Positions 53,817-63,451 of a stretch of 64,000 nucleotides of DNA are shown one piece after another. The notes beneath the pieces were generated by a model. That model saw only the letters and a program-made list of their open reading frames with translations, made no database searches and was not told the origin of the DNA. Numbering within the stretch: position 1 is the first letter of the stretch; each line of letters begins with the position of its first letter. Made by a program: the position numbers and the translations under genes. Where the stretch lies: the NCBI RefSeq assembly GCF_900101995.1, contig NZ_FNAS01000001.1:62001-126000 (forward strand), given 5' to 3'. Source of the stretch: Riemerella columbipharyngis. GTDB taxonomy: Bacteria > Bacteroidota > Bacteroidia > Flavobacteriales > Weeksellaceae.

Positions 53817-56816
53817 ATGAAAAAACTAACAACGAGTGTTTTGGTTGTGGTGCTTTCTTCATCGTTTGCTATGGTAAATGCCCAGCAGAAGAAAGACACT
53901 ATAAAAACTAAAAACATAGAGGGGGTAGTAATTACCGCCCTTGGGATTAAAAGAGAGAAAAAGTCTCTTGGGTATGCTTCTCAGGAAGTTAAGGGAGGTG
54001 CTTTGACGGATGGAACTACTAAGACGGGGAATGCGGCAGCATTGCTTTCCGGTAAAGCAGCAGGAGTTCAGATTAACTCTAATAACAACTTTGGTGGTTC
54101 TACCAATATTGTGATTAGAGGGTATAAGCAGCTAGGCGGTAATGGTGGTTCGCCGCTTGTTGTAATTGATGGTTCTCCTATTAGCAATACTTATGTTTCA
54201 GGAGATTATGATTTGGGTAATTTTCTTTCAGACCTTAATCCGGATGATATTGCGAGTATGAATATTCTTAAGGGAGCGGCAGCTTCTGCACTTTATGGGG
54301 AAAGAGCTCTCAATGGAGTTATCGTTATTGAAACTAAAAAAGGAAGAAATGGTAAGAATGGTTCTTGGGGCGTTACTTTATCTACAGATGTTAATTTCGG
54401 CTTTATAGACAAATCAACTTTCCCTACTTACCAAACGAGATATGGTGCAGGGTATGGTCCTTACTACAGTATGAAATCTAATCCGTTTTTTGATGAGGGA
54501 CCAGATGGAAAACCTATGGCACCTTTTGGAGAAGATGCTTCTTATGGAGCAGAGTTTGATCCGAACTTACTAGTATGGCAGTGGGGTTCTTTTGATAAGT
54601 TTTCATCTCACTATGGCAAGCCTTATGCGTGGACAGCTGCTAAAAATGGTCCTATAACATTTTTTGATACGCCATTTACAACTTCCAATAGCATTACTTT
54701 GGAGAAAGGAAATGCTAAAAACAACTTTATGTTGAGTTACAACAATTTCCTTTCTACAGGATTGATGCCAAATTCAAAACAGAAAAAGAATACATTCTCT
54801 GCAAGAATTAACTATCAGCTTACAGATAAATTAAGCGCCAGTGTATATTCCACTTTGACATTAGAAGACACAAGAGGAAGAAATAAAACAGGTTACTCAG
54901 ACAATTTGGTAACTGGCTTTAGAGAATGGTGGCAGACTAATGTGGATTTACAAGAGCTTAAGGATGTGTATTTCAAATCCGGAGGTCTTAATAGAACTTG
55001 GAATAGGTCTTCTGTAGATGATGGTAGTCCTGCTTATTGGAACAATCCGTATTTCCAAGTGTATCAAAACTATGAGTCAGACGGAAGGACAAGGAATTTT
55101 AGCTATGCTCAAGTAAAATACAATTTTAATAAAAACTTTGGACTACTTGCAAAAGTATCTAATGATTTTTATAATATGCTTGTAGAGCAACGGTTAGCAG
55201 ATGGTAGTTTGACTCAGGCGTTTGGTGTGTCTGGAAGAAACGCCAGTTCAGGTTATTGGAGACAGAATAGAACAGGATTTGAGACTAACTTTGATGTTAT
55301 TGGAAATTATAAATTTGATATTTCTGGTAAATTGAATGTTCAGGGTATTGTGGGAGGTAATGTGAGAAGATCTGGATACGAGTCTCTTACAACTTCTACA
55401 GAAGGAGGACTTGCAGTACCTGGTATATACGCTATATCAAACTCTAAAGGACAGGTTTTAGACCCTGTAGAGTACTATGCAAGGAGTGCTTCCGCAAGTG
55501 CATATGCTTCTGCCTCATTTGCGTATGATAATTTTCTATTTGTAGATGCTACTTATAGGATAGATAAATCATCAAATCTGCCAAAAGGGAATAATGTATA
55601 TGGGTATCCTTCATTTACAGGAGCATTATTGCTTAGTGATTTAATTCAGAAAGATTGGTTAAATTATCTTAAACTAAGAGCAAATTATGCAGAAGTAGGT
55701 TCTTCTACTGGAAATTATAATCTGGTAAATACATTTTCTAAAAATGGTATTTTTAGAGATCAGGCATTGTTTTTTGCTCCGTCTACATTGGCCAATCCAA
55801 ACTTAAAACCAGAGAGATCTAAAGAAGTAGAGTTGGGTATCGAGTCTAAAATGTTTAATAATAGATTTGGTTTTGATGTCGCAGTGTATAGAACAAAAAC
55901 TTTTGATCAAATTATAAATTTACCAGTATCTAATGCATCTGGGTATAATGCTGTAGTGGTAAATGCAGGAGAAATAGACAATAAAGGGGTAGAGATTCAA
56001 ATGAATCTGACACCTATTAAAACTTCTGCTTTTACTTGGGATATTAGCGTTAACTGGGCGAAGAATATTAATAAATTGGTTTCTTTGCATCCAGACGCAA
56101 AAGTACTCAGATTAGACGCTTACCAAGGAGGTGTTTCTCTGAATGCTGTAGAAGGTCAAGCCTACGGCGTATTGTATGGTACGGATTATGTTTACCAAGA
56201 TGGGCAGAAAGTGGTAGATCCTAAAACGGGAAGATACCTTAAAACAACGGAATCTAATAAAGAAATAGGAAACATCACACCTGACTGGACCGGAGGTATA
56301 AGGAACAACTTTAAATTCGGTAAAAACTTTTCTATGGGCTTCTTGATTGATGTTCAGCATGGTGGTAGTATATTCTCTACAGATATGTACTATGGTCTTG
56401 CCACAGGATTGTATCAAGAGACAGCAGTGGGAGATTATAGAACAAAAGGGGTGGTTCATCCGGGGGTTAATCCTGATGGAAAGCCAAATCAGACTTACAC
56501 AGCAGGTGCTCAGGCATTTGGTAATGTAGATGGATATAGAAGGATGCCAAACAAAAGATTTGTATATGATGCATCGTATATCAAACTAAGAGAAGCTAAT
56601 ATTACTTATAAATTACCTAAATATTTAATTGCTAATACATTCTTGGAAGAAGCTAAAATTTCTTTAGTAGGAAGAAATTTGTGGATTATTTACAAAAACC
56701 TTCCTTATGCAGACCCTGAAGGAAGCTCAGGAGGAGGATTGCAGTCTAGAGGAAGTTCTGTAGGGGTGCTTCCTACAACAAGAGATATTGGTGTAAATGT
56801 TACTTTAAAATTTTAA
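53817..56816 (+). CDS. SusC/RagA-family TonB-dependent receptor, second pair
   Basis: A 999-residue outer-membrane receptor. Signal peptide (LSSSFAMVNAQQKK), then NIEGVVITALGIKREKKSLG, LSGKAAGVQINSNNNFG, IVIRGYKQLGGNGGSPLVVI, then DGSPISN and SMNILKGAAASALYGERALN (plug), barrel, and C-terminal NVTLKF. The usual N-terminal carboxypeptidase-like domain is absent. The SusD partner follows after three bases. Unlike the first SusCD pair, no accessory enzymes surround it, so the ligand cannot be inferred. Confidence 0.93.
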   Translation: MKKLTTSVLVVVLSSSFAMVNAQQKKDTIKTKNIEGVVITALGIKREKKSLGYASQEVKGGALTDGTTKTGNAAALLSGKAAGVQINSNNNFGGSTNIVIRGYKQLGGNGGSPLVVIDGSPISNTYVSGDYDLGNFLSDLNPDDIASMNILKGAAASALYGERALNGVIVIETKKGRNGKNGSWGVTLSTDVNFGFIDKSTFPTYQTRYGAGYGPYYSMKSNPFFDEGPDGKPMAPFGEDASYGAEFDPNLLVWQWGSFDKFSSHYGKPYAWTAAKNGPITFFDTPFTTSNSITLEKGNAKNNFMLSYNNFLSTGLMPNSKQKKNTFSARINYQLTDKLSASVYSTLTLEDTRGRNKTGYSDNLVTGFREWWQTNVDLQELKDVYFKSGGLNRTWNRSSVDDGSPAYWNNPYFQVYQNYESDGRTRNFSYAQVKYNFNKNFGLLAKVSNDFYNMLVEQRLADGSLTQAFGVSGRNASSGYWRQNRTGFETNFDVIGNYKFDISGKLNVQGIVGGNVRRSGYESLTTSTEGGLAVPGIYAISNSKGQVLDPVEYYARSASASAYASASFAYDNFLFVDATYRIDKSSNLPKGNNVYGYPSFTGALLLSDLIQKDWLNYLKLRANYAEVGSSTGNYNLVNTFSKNGIFRDQALFFAPSTLANPNLKPERSKEVELGIESKMFNNRFGFDVAVYRTKTFDQIINLPVSNASGYNAVVVNAGEIDNKGVEIQMNLTPIKTSAFTWDISVNWAKNINKLVSLHPDAKVLRLDAYQGGVSLNAVEGQAYGVLYGTDYVYQDGQKVVDPKTGRYLKTTESNKEIGNITPDWTGGIRNNFKFGKNFSMGFLIDVQHGGSIFSTDMYYGLATGLYQETAVGDYRTKGVVHPGVNPDGKPNQTYTAGAQAFGNVDGYRRMPNKRFVYDASYIKLREANITYKLPKYLIANTFLEEAKISLVGRNLWIIYKNLPYADPEGSSGGGLQSRGSSVGVLPTTRDIGVNVTLKF

Positions 56817-56819
56817 AAA

Positions 56820-58271
56820 ATGAAAAAAATACTTTTTATAATAGGAGCTTTAGCGGTTACTCTTCCGGTTATTAATTCTTGTGAAAGAGATATTACCCAG
56901 CTAAATGTAGATCCCAAGCATCCACAGTCTTTACCTTCGGTAAACTTATTTTTGACCTCTCAAAAGAATTTATTTACGCAATTAGATGAGGCTAGTGTCA
57001 ATAGAAATATTTCTAGATTTTTTACACAGCAGTGGACAGAGACGACTTATACAGATGAGTCGAATTATGATATGGTGACGAGACAGATTAATGCAAGGCA
57101 TTGGAATACGATGTATCGTAATGTCATTAATATGATAAAGTTAGCTAAAGGAGCATTGCAGGCAGAATCTCAAAAACCTGGTGCAGACTCTGATGTGATG
57201 GATAATGAGTGGGTACAGATGGAAATAATGGAAGTGTATGCATGGGTGAATATGGTGGATACTTATAATAATATTCCTTATACTGATGCATCAAAGGCTG
57301 CAGATGGGAAATTATCACCAAAATATGATGATGCCAAAACGATTTACTTGGATCTTATCAAGAGATTAGATGAAGCGATAGCTAAAATAAAAGTTTCAAA
57401 AGAAGGTTATCCCGATTATTCTTATGGTGGAGATATGGCAAAATGGAAAAAATTAGCTAATTCCATAAAACTTAGATTAGGTGTTAATCTTTCTGATGTG
57501 GATTCTAGTGTCGCGAAAGCAACAGTAGAAAGTGCAGTACAAGGTGGTGTGATAGCATCTAATGCGGATAATTTAACTTTGACCTATACTGCCGGATTAT
57601 TCAGTAGTCCATTATATCAGAATGTTAATGTAGAAGGCTCCGGTAGAAAAGATATCGTAGCGGCTAATACATTGGTAGATGCTTTAAAAGCTAAAAATGA
57701 TCCGAGAATAGGCAAATTTTTTACTTATAAGCCAGGAACTACAGAGTATGAAGGCGGAGAATTTGGGACACCATCTGCTTACGCATCTTATTCTCATGTT
57801 GCAGATGATATTATCAAGGCAGATGCTACAGCAGATTTTTGTGATTATGCAGAGGTGAATTTCTTGTTAGCAGAAGCGGCTCAAAGGGGGTTTAATGTAG
57901 GAGGTACAGCACAAAGTTTCTATGACAAAGCGGTTAAGGCTTCTATGGATTATTGGGGAGTTTCAGATGCAGATGCAACTGCATATTTAGCTGTAAATCC
58001 GTACGATGCTGCAAATTGGAAAAAATCATTGGGAGAACAATCGTGGTTTGCTATGTATAATAGAGGATTTACAGCATGGACATTTAATAGAAGACTTGAT
58101 TATCCGGTTTTCAAAAATCCTGTAAATTCATATATTGATGGTGTACCAACGAGGATGACTTACCCTGCAACAGAACAGGTTCTGAATAAAGCGAATTGGG
58201 AAGAGGCAACCTCTCATTTACAAGGTGGAGAGGATGTTGCTACAGCAAAAGTATTTTGGGATAAAAACTAA
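56820..58271 (+). CDS. SusD/RagB-like lipoprotein, second pair
   Basis: A 483-residue surface lipoprotein with lipobox (LPVINSCERDITQLN). The helical body includes NTMYRNVINMIKLAKGALQA, VYAWVNMVDTYNNIPYTDAS, WKKLANSIKLRLGVNL and DFCDYAEVNFLLAEAAQRGF, matching the SusD-like 2 group. It binds the ligand above the SusC barrel of the preceding gene. It ends at a strong terminator, so the pair is a two-gene unit. Confidence 0.9.
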   Translation: MKKILFIIGALAVTLPVINSCERDITQLNVDPKHPQSLPSVNLFLTSQKNLFTQLDEASVNRNISRFFTQQWTETTYTDESNYDMVTRQINARHWNTMYRNVINMIKLAKGALQAESQKPGADSDVMDNEWVQMEIMEVYAWVNMVDTYNNIPYTDASKAADGKLSPKYDDAKTIYLDLIKRLDEAIAKIKVSKEGYPDYSYGGDMAKWKKLANSIKLRLGVNLSDVDSSVAKATVESAVQGGVIASNADNLTLTYTAGLFSSPLYQNVNVEGSGRKDIVAANTLVDALKAKNDPRIGKFFTYKPGTTEYEGGEFGTPSAYASYSHVADDIIKADATADFCDYAEVNFLLAEAAQRGFNVGGTAQSFYDKAVKASMDYWGVSDADATAYLAVNPYDAANWKKSLGEQSWFAMYNRGFTAWTFNRRLDYPVFKNPVNSYIDGVPTRMTYPATEQVLNKANWEEATSHLQGGEDVATAKVFWDKN

Positions 58272-58298
58272 AATCTCGTGTTTTGCATTCATAGAAAG

Positions 58299-58321
58299 AC
58301 CGCCTTCGGGCGGTTTTTTTT
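58299..58321 (+). terminator. Intrinsic terminator after the second SusCD pair
   Basis: ACCGCC-TTCG-GGCGGT hairpin (58299-58314) with a stable UUCG loop and a run of seven or more T. This is the strongest terminator in the window. Confidence 0.93.
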
Positions 58322-58348
58322 GTATATTTGTAGCCTAAAATACTTGGT

Positions 58349-60112
58349 ATGAATATTAAGCAGAAAATACAAGCTCAGATAAGTGAAATAGTTCTTAGTC
58401 TGTATCAATTAAAAGATATAAACCTCGATGTTCAGGAAAATAAAACCGATTTTGAAGGGGACTTTACCGTAGTGATTTTCCCTCTTGTAAAACAGCTCAA
58501 AAAAAATCCTGAGCTATTGGGTGAAGAAATAGGAGAAGCACTTGCAAATGCAGTTTCTTATATCTCATCTTTCAAGGTGGTGAAGGGTTTTCTTAATCTT
58601 AGCCTAAAATCAGAAGCCTTTATAAAGGCGTTAGATTTTGCCGATCAAAATTTTGATACCATAGAACCCAAAAATCAAACAGTGATGGTGGAATATTCAT
58701 CTCCTAACACTAATAAGCCCCTTCATTTAGGGCATATTCGGAATATACTTTTGGGGTATTCGGTATCGCAAATTCTTCAGGAGGCGGGATACAAGGTCAT
58801 AAAAACGCAGATTGTGAATGATAGGGGAATCCATATTTGCAAATCTATGTTGGCGTGGGAAAAATTCGGCAATGGCGAAACTCCCGAGCAGACTGATACC
58901 AAAGGAGATAAGTTTGTGGGGAACTATTATGTGAAGTTCGACCAAGAATACAAAAAAGAAATAAAGCAATTAGAGGCAGAGGGGCTTTCGGAAGAAGATG
59001 CCAAAAAACAAGCTCCGCTTTTCCGTCAGGCACAAAAAATGTTATTAGACTGGGAGCAGGGCGACGAAACCGTAAGGACGCTTTGGGAAAAGATGAACCA
59101 ATGGGTGTATAGCGGGTTTAACCAAACCTACAAACGCCTTGGCGTAGATTTTGACCAAATCCAATACGAGAGCAATACTTATATCTTAGGAAAAGACCTT
59201 ATTCAAGAGGGGTTAAAGAAAGGCGTATTTTTTACAAAAGAAGATGGCTCTGTGTGGTGCGATTTGTCCGATGAAGGCTTAGACGAAAAATTACTATTGC
59301 GTGGTGACGGCACCTCTGTCTATATGACGCAGGACTTGGGGACGGCTGTGGAGCGTTTCAAAGACAATGATATACAGCAGCTCATCTACACCGTAGGAAA
59401 CGAGCAAGACTATCATTTTCAGGTATTGTTCAAGATTTTGAAAAAGCTGGGCTATGCTTGGGCAGACCACCTTTACCACTTGTCTTACGGGATGGTGGAG
59501 CTGCCGAACGGCAAGATGAAATCTCGGGAAGGCACCGTGGTGGATGCCGACGACCTTATGCAGGAAATGTACATCACTGCCAAGGAGAAAGCTCAAGAGC
59601 TTGGCAAGCTGGAGAATCTATCGGAAGAAGACAAAGAAAAATCTTATGAAATAGTAGGCTTAGGCGCCCTCAAATACTTTATCCTAAAAGTGGATCCTAA
59701 AAAGAAAATGCTCTTCAATCCCGAGGAAAGTATTGATTTCAATGGAAATACAGGGCCGTTTATACAATATACCTATGCGAGGATACAGTCGCTTTTAGAG
59801 AAAGCGGGATACCAAAAGCAAGATTTACCGAAAGTTCTGGATATCAATGCATACGAGAGAGGGCTTATCATGCAGCTGTGTAATTTTAAGGCAGTCGTTC
59901 AGAAGGCTTCGGAGAGTCTCAGTCCCGCACATTTGGCGAATTATATTTACGATTTGGTGAAGGCGTACAACTCATTTTACCAGAACAATCCTATCCTTAA
60001 CCAAGAAGACCTGTTGTTGCGTCAGTTTCGTTTAGAGTTGTCGGTACTCACTTCCCGCACTATTCGTAGAAGTCTTTCGTTACTTGGTATAGGTGTAGTG
60101 AATAGAATGTAA
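58349..60112 (+). CDS. argS: Arginine--tRNA ligase
   Basis: Charges tRNA-Arg. The 587 residues match the family. The N-terminal tRNA-binding domain includes VVKGFLNLSLKSEAF; the active-site block is VEYSSPNTNKPLHLGHIRNI (HLGH); the KMSKS-like site appears as NGKMKSREGTVVDADDLMQE; the anticodon-binding region ends LTSRTIRRSLSLLGIGVVNR. A TATATTTG -7-like element at 58323-58330 lies between the upstream terminator and the start, so it has its own promoter. A palindromic element follows directly after it. Confidence 0.97.
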   Translation: MNIKQKIQAQISEIVLSLYQLKDINLDVQENKTDFEGDFTVVIFPLVKQLKKNPELLGEEIGEALANAVSYISSFKVVKGFLNLSLKSEAFIKALDFADQNFDTIEPKNQTVMVEYSSPNTNKPLHLGHIRNILLGYSVSQILQEAGYKVIKTQIVNDRGIHICKSMLAWEKFGNGETPEQTDTKGDKFVGNYYVKFDQEYKKEIKQLEAEGLSEEDAKKQAPLFRQAQKMLLDWEQGDETVRTLWEKMNQWVYSGFNQTYKRLGVDFDQIQYESNTYILGKDLIQEGLKKGVFFTKEDGSVWCDLSDEGLDEKLLLRGDGTSVYMTQDLGTAVERFKDNDIQQLIYTVGNEQDYHFQVLFKILKKLGYAWADHLYHLSYGMVELPNGKMKSREGTVVDADDLMQEMYITAKEKAQELGKLENLSEEDKEKSYEIVGLGALKYFILKVDPKKKMLFNPEESIDFNGNTGPFIQYTYARIQSLLEKAGYQKQDLPKVLDINAYERGLIMQLCNFKAVVQKASESLSPAHLANYIYDLVKAYNSFYQNNPILNQEDLLLRQFRLELSVLTSRTIRRSLSLLGIGVVNRM

Positions 60113-60121
60113 AATAGAATT

Positions 60122-60254
60122 AGGGCGTGCCCTTTCTTTCGCCGTTGCTCTGATGCCTCTGCGAAAGAAAGGTCGGTCTTTGGGCAGTCGCTATCTCTAT
60201 CCCTACCATTGTTCTTCGCTGTTAGAGATGAACTCCGACAATGCCCTACGCCCT
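60122..60254. repeat. REP-like palindromic element between argS and menE
   Basis: Outer ends AGGGCGT (60122-60128) and ACGCCCT (60248-60254) are inverted. Inside is a perfect 12-base stem CCTTTCTTTCGC/GCGAAAGAAAGG (60131-60142 and 60161-60172). The base composition is more GC-rich than the surroundings. This type of short mobile-like intergenic repeat is known from Bacteroidota genomes. It runs into the upstream part of the next open frame, so the first codons of that frame (MPYAL...) belong to the element. Confidence 0.7.
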
Positions 60255-60267
60255 CACGCAAAACAAG

Positions 60268-61287
60268 ATGATGTTCATAGACTTTACACAAAAAGATGCT
60301 TGGAGAGCTTTGTCGCCCCGTACGCCGTTTCAGCAGGAGGTACTTTCTTTTTTAGAAGAATGGTATTCAGGCTCTCGTACCGTGATGGTACAGACTTCAG
60401 GCTCTACGGGTGTACCTAAAAGATTTCCGGTAGAGAAGGACAAGATGCGTTTCTCGGCACGGCAGACTTGTGCATTTCTTGGCTTGGGGTATGGAGACTT
60501 GTCGGTACTGTGTTTACCGGTAGCGTATATTTCCGGTAAGATGATGCTGGTGAGAGCCATAGAGAGCCGTATGAGGTTGGTTGTTTTAGAGCCGTCTTTG
60601 TCCCCGCTTTCAGAGTGGGATACAGAAGTAGATTTTTGTGCAATGACGCCTTTGCAGGTAGAGCATTCACTTTCCAAAATACATCACCTCAAAAATCTCA
60701 TTATCGGAGGTGCGGCGGTCTCTTCTATCCTAAAATTAAAACTAAGCACACAAAAAAATAAAATTTACGAAACCTACGGAATGAGTGAAACTCTTTCCCA
60801 TATTGCACTTAAACAAATAGCTCCTTGTGCAGAAGAGTATTTCACGGTTTTTGGTGGTGTGGATATAGACACGGATGCCAGAGGGTGTCTGTCTATTTTT
60901 GCCCCTGATCTTTGTGACGGACGCTTGCAGACCAATGATTTAGTAGAATTAAAGAATGATAAGGCATTTAGGTTTTTGGGTAGAGTAGATAATGTTATCA
61001 ATTCCGGTGGAGCAAAGATTTTTCCCGAAGTTTTAGAGCAAAAAATAAAAAATGTCATTCCAAACGAAGTTATATTTTTAGGCTTAGAAGATATGGTTTT
61101 AGGGCAGCGGTTGGTTTTGGTGGTAGAGGGGGAGAGTAGCCAAGAGCTTATTTCTAAGCTGGAGCGTATCACCTACGAGAAGTCTTTTCACCGCCCCAAA
61201 GACATTATCTTTGTAAAAGAAATCCCAAGAACTCCCAACGGAAAAGTCAGCAGACCCGCCCTGAAAAAGTTGCTTGATAATGATTAG
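60268..61287 (+). CDS. menE: O-succinylbenzoate--CoA ligase-like AMP-binding protein
   Basis: An AMP-binding (ANL) ligase of 340 residues, compact compared with most acyl-CoA ligases. The phosphate loop is VQTSGSTGVPKRFPVEK (about residue 42), the adenine-binding motif ETYGMSETLSHIALKQ, the ribose Asp region LQTNDLVELKND with FRFLGRVDNVINSGGAKIFP, and the C-terminal lysine site PRTPNGKVSRPALKKLL. The small size fits MenE, which makes OSB-CoA for menaquinone. The open frame extends to 60241, but its first nine codons lie in or beside the REP-like element, so I start at ATG 60268. The menF and thioesterase genes at 44-45 kb support the pathway. Confidence 0.8.
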   Translation: MMFIDFTQKDAWRALSPRTPFQQEVLSFLEEWYSGSRTVMVQTSGSTGVPKRFPVEKDKMRFSARQTCAFLGLGYGDLSVLCLPVAYISGKMMLVRAIESRMRLVVLEPSLSPLSEWDTEVDFCAMTPLQVEHSLSKIHHLKNLIIGGAAVSSILKLKLSTQKNKIYETYGMSETLSHIALKQIAPCAEEYFTVFGGVDIDTDARGCLSIFAPDLCDGRLQTNDLVELKNDKAFRFLGRVDNVINSGGAKIFPEVLEQKIKNVIPNEVIFLGLEDMVLGQRLVLVVEGESSQELISKLERITYEKSFHRPKDIIFVKEIPRTPNGKVSRPALKKLLDND

Positions 61288-61374
61288 TGTTAATTTTTCT
61301 TAATACGCTATATGGGTGGTTAAAAATATATAATTTTGAGGTATTCGTATCGATGCTAAAATAAGAAAATTAAA

Positions 61375-62817
61375 ATGCCTATGAAAAGACTTCTAAAAGG
61401 GCTCTTCCTACTTTTGCTACTAATAGTTTTAGCAGGTTGTAGAGCAGACGAAATGCTTACCGAAGCAAAAACAAAAGACGATTTAGCTAATAAGTTTAGT
61501 ATTTTTGTAAAACGCTCAGGCAGTGATGTCATTGATTATCCGAAAGGGTTTAGATATCTCGCTCTGAGGTACGACAGTATCCACCGTACGAATATTTCGG
61601 GGCGGGAACACTTGGAAAAGCTGAAAGAGTTGTCAAAAGATAAGCCTATTACCTTAACCAAAGTAGAGGCAGAGCCTTATATAGATTTTGGAATTCACTC
61701 TCAGACTATTACCGAGAAGAACGGAGATAGATGGGTGCTTTATCCTAAGGTGCAGACCGGTAAAGTGGTAGGATTGGTAGCTGCAGTACTATCCGATGAA
61801 GAAACAAAAGTCTATTATTATACCGTAAACCCATTATCTGAGCTATATAAGAACAATATTAGCTTGTTCCAAAAAGCCTACACGAAAAAGTATTTTAACG
61901 TAAAGTCTAATAGAGGACTTAGCGGCTTAATAGAGATGGCAATGTGTGGAACAGATGATATTCCTTCGGGTGATATAGAAGAAGTGGTAATTATTGGAAA
62001 TCCACCTAAATCTGGAGACCATAATGGAGACTGGAGTTGGTTGTTTAATGGTTTGTATCCTGGGTATGGACACTATATAGGAGGAGATTGTCTCAGGTAT
62101 ATAAAATGTTTTGATCCTGTTAATGGATTTGATGGCGGAGGAGGAGGCTATTCTCCACTACCACCACTAAATGATAATAATGGTGATCCGTGTTCAGAGA
62201 TGAAAAAAATGAATAATAGCTCAGCTTATTCAAAGAAAGTTGATGAGCTAAAAGAATCTTCTGTTCTTAGTAGAACTTACGAGACAGGATATAAAGAAAA
62301 TAAAGATGGAACTTTTCATAGTCTTAGTCCTGCCAAATCTACTGCTAACTCTGACGGAATGAAAATTGATATAGATGCTGATACCAAAGGCTATATACAT
62401 ACGCATATAGATGATTATGAAGTGGAGGACGCAAATGGAGATCTACAGATGAGGATGCCGATTAGAATGTTCTCGCCAGCCGATGTAAATGCCCTAATGG
62501 AGATAGCAAAAATGCAAACGGACGGAAATTACGACGAAATATATGGGACGATGGTTTCCAGCGAAGGAATTTATACCATTAAATTTACAGGAACAAAATC
62601 TGATATTAAAACTGGATTTAGTGGTAAAGAGTGGAGAGATAAATTCATATATTTTTGGAATAAACATAGTGGAAGTAATGAATTAAAATTTTTAAGATTT
62701 TTAAAAGATGTTATGGGAATTGATGGAATATCCTTATATAAAACTGGGAAAGATGGTAAAATAGAAAATAAATTTTTAGAGAGTAACAATAGAGTAAAAT
62801 CAAATGACTGTCCATAA
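61375..62817 (+). CDS. Lipoprotein with C-terminal JAMM-like metal-site domain
   Basis: A 480-residue lipoprotein (LIVLAGCRADEMLTEAKTKD). The N-terminal domain (about 25-205) has no recognised family. A glycine/proline linker (DGGGGGYSPLPPLND) leads to a C-terminal domain of about 200 residues. There the pattern GYIHTHIDD (about residue 341) and MFSPADVNALMEIAK (about 365) matches H-x-H and S-x-x-D of JAMM/Mov34 metallopeptidases; YETGYKENKDG may supply the upstream Glu. This design (surface lipoprotein, linker, enzyme domain) recalls polymorphic toxin-like proteins. Two DUF6705 genes follow. The N-terminal start could be either ATG at 61375 or 61381. Function is inferred only from the motif. 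Confidence 0.6.
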   Translation: MPMKRLLKGLFLLLLLIVLAGCRADEMLTEAKTKDDLANKFSIFVKRSGSDVIDYPKGFRYLALRYDSIHRTNISGREHLEKLKELSKDKPITLTKVEAEPYIDFGIHSQTITEKNGDRWVLYPKVQTGKVVGLVAAVLSDEETKVYYYTVNPLSELYKNNISLFQKAYTKKYFNVKSNRGLSGLIEMAMCGTDDIPSGDIEEVVIIGNPPKSGDHNGDWSWLFNGLYPGYGHYIGGDCLRYIKCFDPVNGFDGGGGGYSPLPPLNDNNGDPCSEMKKMNNSSAYSKKVDELKESSVLSRTYETGYKENKDGTFHSLSPAKSTANSDGMKIDIDADTKGYIHTHIDDYEVEDANGDLQMRMPIRMFSPADVNALMEIAKMQTDGNYDEIYGTMVSSEGIYTIKFTGTKSDIKTGFSGKEWRDKFIYFWNKHSGSNELKFLRFLKDVMGIDGISLYKTGKDGKIENKFLESNNRVKSNDCP

Positions 62818-62836
62818 TTTAAAAAAAAATAAAATA

Positions 62837-63403
62837 ATGAAAAAGATAATATTAGTATTCGCATTAATGATAATATGTAATATCAATGCCCAAAGAACAA
62901 TATCATTAGCTCAGGCTTACGAATATTTTAAGTCGCCTAATGGAATACCAGAGGATGTATCCTATGTGAAGGATACTAATAATGACTTAAACAAATTTAT
63001 TGGTACCTGGAAAGGAAATTATGATGGGAAAACTTATATATTTAGGTTTATAAAAAAAATAAAAAGTGGGGAATATGATATAAAGTGGGATTATTTAGTA
63101 GGTAAGCTTAAAGTAACAGATAATAAAGGTAATATTCTTTATAATACATTTTCCTTAGACGATGATAAAACTTATTTTAGTGGAACATATCTACAACATC
63201 AATCTTATATTATGGATTTCATTGTAAATACTTATTGCAATGATTCTGGAGTTGTTTTTTTAAGGATATATGACAATCAACCTAATAAGATGAAAGTTTT
63301 ATTTGACAGAGATAGGACATGGTACGACCCTAAAAAATGTCCTAATTATGAGACTTACGAAACGACATTACCGCAGAAGTCTTTTGTTCTTACTAAGCAA
63401 TAA
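62837..63403 (+). CDS. DUF6705-family secreted protein, first copy
   Basis: The longest frame begins at 62804, but ATG 62837 gives a proper signal peptide (MKKIILVFALMIICNINAQR), so I start there; the mature protein is about 170 residues. The DUF6705 pattern is clear: VKDTNNDLNKFIGTWKGNYD, GKTYIFRFIKKIKS, LVGKLKVTDNKGN and the end PNYETYETTLPQKSFVLTK. The family is small, secreted and of unknown function, often found in tandem next to lipoproteins or Rhs-like genes. It follows the JAMM-like lipoprotein by 19 bases. Confidence 0.8.
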   Translation: MKKIILVFALMIICNINAQRTISLAQAYEYFKSPNGIPEDVSYVKDTNNDLNKFIGTWKGNYDGKTYIFRFIKKIKSGEYDIKWDYLVGKLKVTDNKGNILYNTFSLDDDKTYFSGTYLQHQSYIMDFIVNTYCNDSGVVFLRIYDNQPNKMKVLFDRDRTWYDPKKCPNYETYETTLPQKSFVLTKQ

Positions 63404-63410
63404 GAAACAA

Positions 63411-63437
63411 AAAGTCCGGTTACCCAGCCGGGCTTTT
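63411..63437 (+). terminator. Hairpin between the DUF6705 genes
   Basis: AAAGTCCGGTT and AGCCGGGCTTTT pair with G-U steps, followed by a T-run of four. It may end the first transcript or act as an attenuator. Confidence 0.55.
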
Positions 63438-63451
63438 AAAACTAAATAGAG

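Noticed and set aside
60241-60267. First nine codons of the menE frame
   Set aside because: Derived from the REP-like element and its border, not from the enzyme family.
62804-62836. ORF start of the first DUF6705 gene at 62804
   Set aside because: Overlaps the previous gene's end and precedes the signal peptide; ATG 62837 gives a proper export signal.
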